Below are positions 59,291-64,000 of a stretch of 64,000 bases of DNA, piece by piece. Made by a program: the position numbers and the translations under genes. The stretch covers positions 17,907-81,906 of the forward strand of contig NZ_LBMU02000053.1 of NCBI RefSeq assembly GCF_001005085.2, read 5' to 3'. The notes beneath the pieces were generated by a model, which did not search any database, was not told where the DNA came from, and saw only the letters and a program-made list of their open reading frames with translations. How positions within the stretch are numbered: the first letter of the stretch is position 1; each line of letters starts with the position of its first letter. This stretch comes from Streptomyces humi (GTDB taxonomy: Bacteria; Actinomycetota; Actinomycetes; Streptomycetales; Streptomycetaceae).

Positions 59291-60715
59291 GTGGCAAGGG
59301 AGTTCATCGTCGAGGCGGACGGCGGATCCCGGGGCAACCCGGGCCCCGCCGGCTACGGCGCGGTGGTCATCGACGCGGCGACCGGGGAGACGCTGGCGGA
59401 GACGGCCGAGTACCTCGGCGTCGTCACCAACAACGTCGCCGAGTACCGGGGCCTGCTGGCGGGCCTGCGCGCGGCCCACGCCCTGGACCCGACCGCCACC
59501 GTGCACGTCCGCATGGACTCCAAGCTGGTCATCGAGCAGATGTCCGGCCGGTGGAAGATCAAGCACCCCGACATGAAGCCGCTGGCGCTGGCGGCCGGGG
59601 GCGTCTTCCTGCCGGACCAGGTGACGTACGAGTGGATCCCCCGCGACCGCAACAAGCACGCCGACCGCCTGGCGAACGAGGCGATGGACGCGGGCAAGCG
59701 GGGCGAACAGTGGTCGGCCTCGGCGTCGACGGCCGAGCTGGACGCGGGCGGCCGGGCCGCGCACTCGTCGCCGACCGCGGGAACGGCGACCGCGGGAACG
59801 GCGACCGCGGGAACGGCGACCGCGGGAACGGCGACCGCGGGAACGGCGACCGCGGGAACGGCGACCGCGGGAACGGCGACCGCAGGAACGCCGACCGCAG
59901 GAACGCCGACCGCGGGAACGGCGACCGCAGGAACGCCGACCGCGGGAACGGCGACCCGTGAGGGGCGCGGGGAAACGCGCGACCGGCCCCCGCTCTCCGG
60001 CACTGTGGCGACGACGGACAAGCCCACCGCCGACACCCGCGCCGCCCGCACCGTGGCGAGCCCCGGCTGGAGTTCGGCCCCCGACCTCGGCGCACCGGCG
60101 ACCTTCGTCCTCCTCCGCCATGGCGAGACCCCCCTCACCCCCCAGAAGCGCTTCTCCGGCAGCGGCGGCACCGACCCCGCCCTCTCCGGCATCGGCCAGG
60201 ACCAGGCCCGCCGGGTCGGCGAGGCCCTGGCCCGGCGCGGCACGATCGAGGCGATTCTCGCCTCCCCGCTCACCCGGACCCGGCAGACGGCGGCGGCCGT
60301 CGCCGACCGCCTCGGCCTCGACGTCACGATCGACGACGGGCTCAAGGAGACCGACTTCGGCGCCTGGGAGGGCCTCACCTTCGGCGAGGTCCGCGAGCGT
60401 TACCCGGACGACCTGACCGCGTGGCTCGCCGACCCGGAGGCGCACCCCACGGGGGGCGGCGAGAGCTTCGCCGAGACGGCCACCCGGATCGCGGCCACCA
60501 GGGACCGGCTGGTCGCGGCCTACGCGGGCCGCACCGTCCTGCTCGTCACCCACGTCACGCCGATCAAGACGTTCGTGCGGCTCGCCCTGGGCGCGCCGGC
60601 GAAGTCGCTGTTCCGCATGGAACTGTCGGCGGCGTCGCTGTCGGCGGTGGCGTACTACGCGGACGGCAACGCGAGCGTACGGCTCTTCAACGACACGTCC
60701 CACCTGCGTCCCTGA
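59291..60715 (+). CDS. Bifunctional RNase H / histidine phosphatase (CobC-like) fusion
   Basis: 474 residues. RNase HI domain 1-140: EFIVEADGGSRGNPGPAGYG, NNVAEYRGLLAGLRAAHALD, VHVRMDSKLVIEQMSGRWK, RDRNKHADRLANEAM (D-E-D-D all present). The phosphatase domain begins near 270: ATFVLLRHGETPLTPQKRFS (RHG), then EAILASPLTRTRQTAAAVAD and TVLLVTHVTPIKTFV. Family knowledge: such fusions cleave RNA:DNA hybrids and dephosphorylate alpha-ribazole phosphate. The linker (about 160-245) contains 12 copies of TAGTA/TAGTP plus a dispersed repeat. GTG at 59291. Confidence 0.95.
   Translation: MAREFIVEADGGSRGNPGPAGYGAVVIDAATGETLAETAEYLGVVTNNVAEYRGLLAGLRAAHALDPTATVHVRMDSKLVIEQMSGRWKIKHPDMKPLALAAGGVFLPDQVTYEWIPRDRNKHADRLANEAMDAGKRGEQWSASASTAELDAGGRAAHSSPTAGTATAGTATAGTATAGTATAGTATAGTATAGTATAGTPTAGTPTAGTATAGTPTAGTATREGRGETRDRPPLSGTVATTDKPTADTRAARTVASPGWSSAPDLGAPATFVLLRHGETPLTPQKRFSGSGGTDPALSGIGQDQARRVGEALARRGTIEAILASPLTRTRQTAAAVADRLGLDVTIDDGLKETDFGAWEGLTFGEVRERYPDDLTAWLADPEAHPTGGGESFAETATRIAATRDRLVAAYAGRTVLLVTHVTPIKTFVRLALGAPAKSLFRMELSAASLSAVAYYADGNASVRLFNDTSHLRP
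59774..59953 (+). repeat. Twelve tandem copies of a 15-base unit inside the RNase H fusion gene
   Basis: ACCGCGGGAACGGCG and close variants (ACCGCAGGAACGCCG) run uninterrupted for 180 bases and encode Thr-Ala-Gly-Thr-(Ala/Pro). All changes keep the frame. A classic variable-number tandem repeat placed in the interdomain linker. Confidence 0.95.
59954..59999. repeat. Short dispersed repeat copy inside the RNase H fusion gene
   Basis: GTGAGGGGCGCGGGGAAA followed by CGCGCGACCGGCCCCCG matches the element at 21464-21502 and the flank of the larger intergenic elements (GAACCGCGCGGCCGGCCCC at about 2640). It is translated as part of the linker. Confidence 0.6.
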
Positions 60716-61436
60716 GACCGCCGTCCCTGAGACCGCCGTCGCCGAGACCGGCGTCGTCGGGGCCGCTGATGCCGAGGCTGCCGTCCCTGGGGCCGTGGTC
60801 CCCCAGGGCGTTGTCCCTGAGGCCCGCCGCCGACCGTGCCAGCGACTCGACGCGGGCCCAGTCCCGGGCGGCGACGGCATCGGCCGGGATCATCCAGGTG
60901 CCGCCGACGCAGCCCACGTTGGGGAGGGCGAGGTACTCCGGCGCGTTGCCGGGGCCGATCCCTCCCGTCGGGCAGAACCGGGCCTGGGGCAGCGGTCCGG
61001 CGAGGGACTTCAGATAGGCCGTGCCGCCGGCCGCCTGCGCCGGGAAGAACTTCATCTCCCGCACCCCGCGCTCCAGGAGTGCCACGACCTCGGAGACGGT
61101 CGACACCCCCGGCAGGAACGGCACGCCGGACCCGGCCATCGCCGCCAGCAGCCCGTCCGTCCACCCCGGGCTGACCAGGAACCGTGCCCCGGCCGCCACG
61201 CACCCCGCGACCTGCCCGGGGGTGAGGACGGTCCCCGCGCCGACCACCGCGTCCGGCACCCCGCCCGCGATCTCCCGGATGGCGTCGAGCGCGGCGGGCG
61301 TCCGCAGCGTCACCTCGATCGCGGGCAGCCCGCCGGCCACCAGTGCCCGCGCCAGCGGCACGGCGTCGGCGGCATCCTCGATCACGACCACGGGCACCAC
61401 GGGGGCGAGATCCAGCACGGAGATCGGTAGGGGCAT
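60687..61436 (-). CDS. eda: KDPG/KHG aldolase with extended C-terminal repeat tail
   Basis: 249 residues. The class I aldolase barrel has the Glu in GLPAIEVTLRTPAALDAI near residue 38, VVGAGTVLTPGQVAGCVAAG, SPGWTDGLLAAM, the Schiff-base Lys in VREMKFFPAQAAGGTAYLKS near 123, and RFCPTGGIGPGNAPEYLALP. It cleaves 2-keto-3-deoxy-6-phosphogluconate to pyruvate and glyceraldehyde-3-phosphate. The last about 35 residues (GDHGPRDGSLGISGPDDAGL, GDGGLRDGGLRD) are a Gly/Asp repeat beyond the usual end. ATG at 61436 with AGGATG upstream. Overlaps the RNase H fusion by 29 bases, convergently. Confidence 0.9.
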   Translation of the reverse strand: MPLPISVLDLAPVVPVVVIEDAADAVPLARALVAGGLPAIEVTLRTPAALDAIREIAGGVPDAVVGAGTVLTPGQVAGCVAAGARFLVSPGWTDGLLAAMAGSGVPFLPGVSTVSEVVALLERGVREMKFFPAQAAGGTAYLKSLAGPLPQARFCPTGGIGPGNAPEYLALPNVGCVGGTWMIPADAVAARDWARVESLARSAAGLRDNALGDHGPRDGSLGISGPDDAGLGDGGLRDGGLRDAGGTCR

Positions 61437-61564
61437 GACGAACATCCTGCCGAGGCGATGCAGCCTCCGCAAAGGTCGTTGCGCATGTTGCAATTAGAGG
61501 GTGTTGCCGGCATTAGTGCCCAAAACGGGAGCGCCTGCTCCAGCTTTCGCAACAGCCTCTAACT

Positions 61565-62380
61565 CTAGTGAACCTCTGTAACCAACACGTCCAGTGCCCA
61601 GCCCTGCCCCGGCTTCCCCGGCTTCTCCGGTTTCCCTGCCTGCCCCGGCGCGGGCGCCGTCACCTCCACCTCGTACCCCAGGTCCCGCAGCGCCTCCACC
61701 AGCTCGGCCGGCCCGGCCGGCGCGGCCCCGGCGGTCAGCAGGCTCCGCACGATCCGCCCCTTGGTCGCCTTGTTGAAGTGGCTGACCACCTTCCGCGTCG
61801 GCGCGTGCAGCACCCGTACCGTCGCCGTCCGCGCGGCCACCTCGCCCTTCGGCTTCCAGGCCGCCGCGTAGGCCGCCGACCGCAGGTCCAGCACCAGCCC
61901 CGACCCGGCCGCCTCCGGCAGCGCCTCGGCCATCGGCCCGCGCCAGTGCGCGCCCAGCGCGCCGAGCCCCGGCAGCCGTACCCCCATCGAGCAGCGGTAG
62001 GACGGGATCCGGTCCGTCACCCGGACCGCACCCCACAACCCCGAGAACACCAGCAGCGACCGCGCCGCCCGCCGCTTCGCGGCCGGGTCCAGGGACGCCA
62101 GGCCGAGGGCGTCGTACAGCACCCCCGTGTAGATCTCCCCGGCCGGGCGAGTGCCCGCCGTCATCAGCTCCGCGTTCTTCGCGACCTCGCCGCGCAGCCC
62201 CTCGCTCAGTCCGAGGACCTCGCGGGCCTTCTCCGCGTCGCCCGCGCACAGGTCGACCAGTTCGGCCAGCACGGCCTCGCGGGCCTCCGCGAGCCCCGGC
62301 AGCGACAGCGACCCGGGCTTCAGCGGGGCGCCACGACCCGAGGTCGCCTTGCCTTCCGAGGGCGGCAGCAGGACCAGCAC
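61565..62380 (-). CDS. yaaA: Peroxide-stress protein YaaA (DUF328/UPF0246)
   Basis: 271 residues. It starts MLVLLPPSEGKATSGRG, the diagnostic opening. It continues LYTG-type GEIYTGVLYDALGLASLDPA, LLVFSGLWGAVRVTDRIPSY, RCSMGVRLPGLGALGAHW and VSHFNKATKGRIVRSLL (N-x-(K)-x-x-KGR). In E. coli YaaA lowers free iron and oxidative DNA damage and binds DNA. The last about 25 residues are Gly/Lys/Pro-rich (AGKPEKPGKPGQG). GTG at 62380 with AGGAG upstream. Divergent from the RNB gene. Confidence 0.9.
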   Translation of the reverse strand: MLVLLPPSEGKATSGRGAPLKPGSLSLPGLAEAREAVLAELVDLCAGDAEKAREVLGLSEGLRGEVAKNAELMTAGTRPAGEIYTGVLYDALGLASLDPAAKRRAARSLLVFSGLWGAVRVTDRIPSYRCSMGVRLPGLGALGAHWRGPMAEALPEAAGSGLVLDLRSAAYAAAWKPKGEVAARTATVRVLHAPTRKVVSHFNKATKGRIVRSLLTAGAAPAGPAELVEALRDLGYEVEVTAPAPGQAGKPEKPGKPGQGWALDVLVTEVH

Positions 62381-62410
62381 ACGTACTCCTCTTCGTGATC
62401 GGCCTGCACG

Positions 62411-62448
62411 GCCGACGTTCGTGACCGACGTTCGTGACCGACGTTCGT
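62411..62448. repeat. Three tandem copies of a 13-base unit
   Basis: CCGACGTTCGTGA is repeated three times with the last copy shifted (CCGACGTTCGTCA) in the divergent promoter region between YaaA and the RNB ribonuclease. It could hold operators for either gene. Confidence 0.7.
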
Positions 62449-62508
62449 CATCGACGCTTCGCGCCAGCGTAAGACGCCGGAGCCGGGCGATGTGACTACG
62501 CTCGACCT

Positions 62509-63945
62509 ATGCCCCGCCGTCACATCCGCGTCAAGGGTGCCCCCGAGGCCCCGCTCCGGGCCGCGCTCAGCGCGCTCCGGGCCGACCTCGGCGTCCCCGA
62601 CAGCTTCCCGGTCGAGGTCCTCGCGGAGGCCGAAGGCGCCGCGAAGGCCCCGGCCGTGCCCGCGCACGACGCGACCGACATCCCCTTCTTCACGGTCGAC
62701 CCGCCCACGTCGAGGGACCTCGACCAGGCGATGCACCTGTCCCGGCACGACGGCGGCTACCGCGTCCGGTACGCCATCGCCGACGTCGCCGCCTTCGTCG
62801 TGCCCGGCGGAGCGCTGGACTCCGAGGCGCACCACCGCGTCACCACGCTCTACTTCCCGGACGGCAGGGTGCCGCTGCACCCCGCCGTGCTCAGCGAGGG
62901 CGCCGCGAGCCTGCTCCCGGACCGGACCTGCCCGGCCGTGCTGTGGACCGTCGACCTGGACGCGGAGGGGCGGACCCGGGCCGCCGACGTCCGGCGGGCC
63001 CTGGTGCGCAGCCGGGCCAAGCTCGACTACGCGGGTGTGCAGCGGCGGATCGACGACGGCACCGCCGAGGAACCCGTCGCGCTGCTCAAGGAGATCGGCG
63101 AGGCACGGGAACTGCTGGAGGTGGAGCGCGGCGGCATCTCGCTGAACGTGCCGGAGCAGGAGATCGTCGAACACGACCACACCTACGAGCTCGCCTACCG
63201 CGCCCCGCTGCCCGCCGACGCCTGGAACGCGCAGATCTCCCTGCTCACCGGTATGGCCGCCGCCGAGATGATGCTCGCCCACGGCACCGGTGTGCTGCGC
63301 ACCCTGCCGACCGCCCCCGACGGCGCCGTGGCCCGGCTGCGCACCACCGCGCGGGCGCTGCGCATCGAGTGGCCGCACCACGTGTCGTACGCGGAGCTGA
63401 TCCGCTCCCTGAACCCGCGCCGCCCCCGGCACGCGGCCTTCCTCCAGGAGTGCACCACCCTGCTGCGCGGCGCCGGGTACACGGTCTTCCGGGACGGCGT
63501 CCGGCCCGCGGTCACCACCCACGCGGCGGTGGCCGCCCCCTACGCCCACTGCACCGCGCCCCTGCGCCGCCTCGCGGACCGCTACGCGTCCGAGCTCTGC
63601 CTCGCGGCGGCGGCCGGCGAGACCCCGCCCGACTGGGTGCTGATGGGGCTGGACACGCTGCCCAAGGAGATGGCGGAGGGCTCGCGGCGCTCGGCCACGG
63701 TGGAACGGGAGTGCGTCGACATCGTCGAGGCGGCGCTGCTGAAGGACCGGGTCGGCGAGGTCTTCGACGGCTGCGTGGTCGAGGTCGAGGAGCACCGGCC
63801 GACCGTGGGGCGGGTGCTGCTCCAGGAGCCCGCCGTCATAGGCCGGATCGAGGACGGCGTGCGTCTTCCGCTGGGCGAGCGGCTGCCGGTACGCCTGATC
63901 CAGGCCGACCCGGGCACGGCGAAGGTACGGTTCGCGCCCGCGTGA
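62509..63945 (+). CDS. RNB-domain ribonuclease (RNase II/R type, short)
   Basis: 478 residues, shorter than RNase R or RNase II. The catalytic RNB motif is IPFFTVDPPTSRDLDQAMHL near residue 60 (Asp cluster), with YRVRYAIADVAAFVVPGGAL, SLLPDRTCPAVLWTVDLD and the C-terminal APYAHCTAPLRRLADRYASE (the RR-x-x-D-R-Y motif). No cold-shock or S1 domain is obvious at either end; a small beta-rich tail (GCVVEVEEHRPTVGRVLLQE) may be an S1 remnant. It degrades RNA 3' to 5'. ATG at 62509. Confidence 0.9.
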   Translation: MPRRHIRVKGAPEAPLRAALSALRADLGVPDSFPVEVLAEAEGAAKAPAVPAHDATDIPFFTVDPPTSRDLDQAMHLSRHDGGYRVRYAIADVAAFVVPGGALDSEAHHRVTTLYFPDGRVPLHPAVLSEGAASLLPDRTCPAVLWTVDLDAEGRTRAADVRRALVRSRAKLDYAGVQRRIDDGTAEEPVALLKEIGEARELLEVERGGISLNVPEQEIVEHDHTYELAYRAPLPADAWNAQISLLTGMAAAEMMLAHGTGVLRTLPTAPDGAVARLRTTARALRIEWPHHVSYAELIRSLNPRRPRHAAFLQECTTLLRGAGYTVFRDGVRPAVTTHAAVAAPYAHCTAPLRRLADRYASELCLAAAAGETPPDWVLMGLDTLPKEMAEGSRRSATVERECVDIVEAALLKDRVGEVFDGCVVEVEEHRPTVGRVLLQEPAVIGRIEDGVRLPLGERLPVRLIQADPGTAKVRFAPA

Positions 63946-64000
63946 CCGACTGACCTGCCGACCGACTGACCTGCTGACCGACTGGCCTGCTGACCGACTG
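63944..64000. repeat. Tandem 16-base repeat at the window edge
   Basis: GACCGACTGACCTGCC is repeated 3.5 times immediately after the RNB stop codon and runs off the window end, so its full length is unknown. Confidence 0.85.

Overview
The window is about 64 kb of very GC-rich DNA with the strong third-position G/C bias, frequent GTG/TTG starts and 4-base ATGA/GTGA gene overlaps typical of Streptomyces. It looks like chromosomal core DNA: I see no transposase, integrase, phage gene, CRISPR array, rRNA or tRNA. About 60 protein genes are supported, with two riboswitches, a set of palindromic operators and several tandem or dispersed repeats.

Layout. 1-13 kb: a secreted HNH nuclease; a GDT1-type manganese exporter gene behind a yybP-ykoY (Mn2+) riboswitch; a HAD phosphatase; a membrane protein with a peptidoglycan-binding domain; an unusual MFS pump with a C-terminal winged-helix-like domain; small conserved actinobacterial proteins; a DUF2330 protein; and a ProP-like transporter. 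13-16 kb: a steroid-type thiolase divergent from a CYP125-type P450. 16-24 kb: a DUF1275 protein, a secreted SLT-type transglycosylase, and a five-gene ECF transporter operon led by a cobalamin riboswitch; its first two genes encode surface-anchored proteins that resemble the two halves of transcobalamin. 24-29 kb: an ATP-grasp protein, then an XRE regulator / HExxH protease / MAB_1171c-like membrane protein / FAD monooxygenase cassette. 29-37 kb: an MBL-fold hydrolase, aldehyde dehydrogenase plus [3Fe-4S] ferredoxin, a KstR-like TetR regulator and a divergent glycosyltransferase / methyltransferase / alpha-barrel protein operon. 37-49 kb: an F420-type LLM oxidoreductase, a cell-wall amidase with a decayed copy of its own 3' end beside it, an aldo/keto reductase, two DHA2 pumps and an SCP-x-type thiolase. 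48-52 kb: a DesK/DesR-type kinase and regulator flanking a GH54 arabinofuranosidase. 52-56 kb: a MaoC hydratase / Zn alcohol dehydrogenase / SDR operon. 56-64 kb: Nif3, a zinc-ribbon coiled-coil protein, an RNase H/phosphatase fusion, KDPG aldolase, YaaA and an RNB ribonuclease.

The main systems view is a scattered lipid/sterol-type catabolic regulon. A KstR-like repressor gene lies among operons for CYP125, FadA5-like thiolase, ALDH-ferredoxin, MBL hydrolase, SCP-x thiolase and MaoC-ADH-SDR. Their upstream regions carry matches to the mycobacterial KstR box (TnnAACnnGTTnnA). Most also carry a second palindrome, CTGAC-N5-GTCAG, whose regulator I cannot name. The second theme is cobalamin-controlled uptake with a possible split, membrane-anchored transcobalamin. 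A third is repeated in-frame expansion of short tandem repeats inside protein linkers. Function calls rest on sequence recognition by eye; no database search was run.
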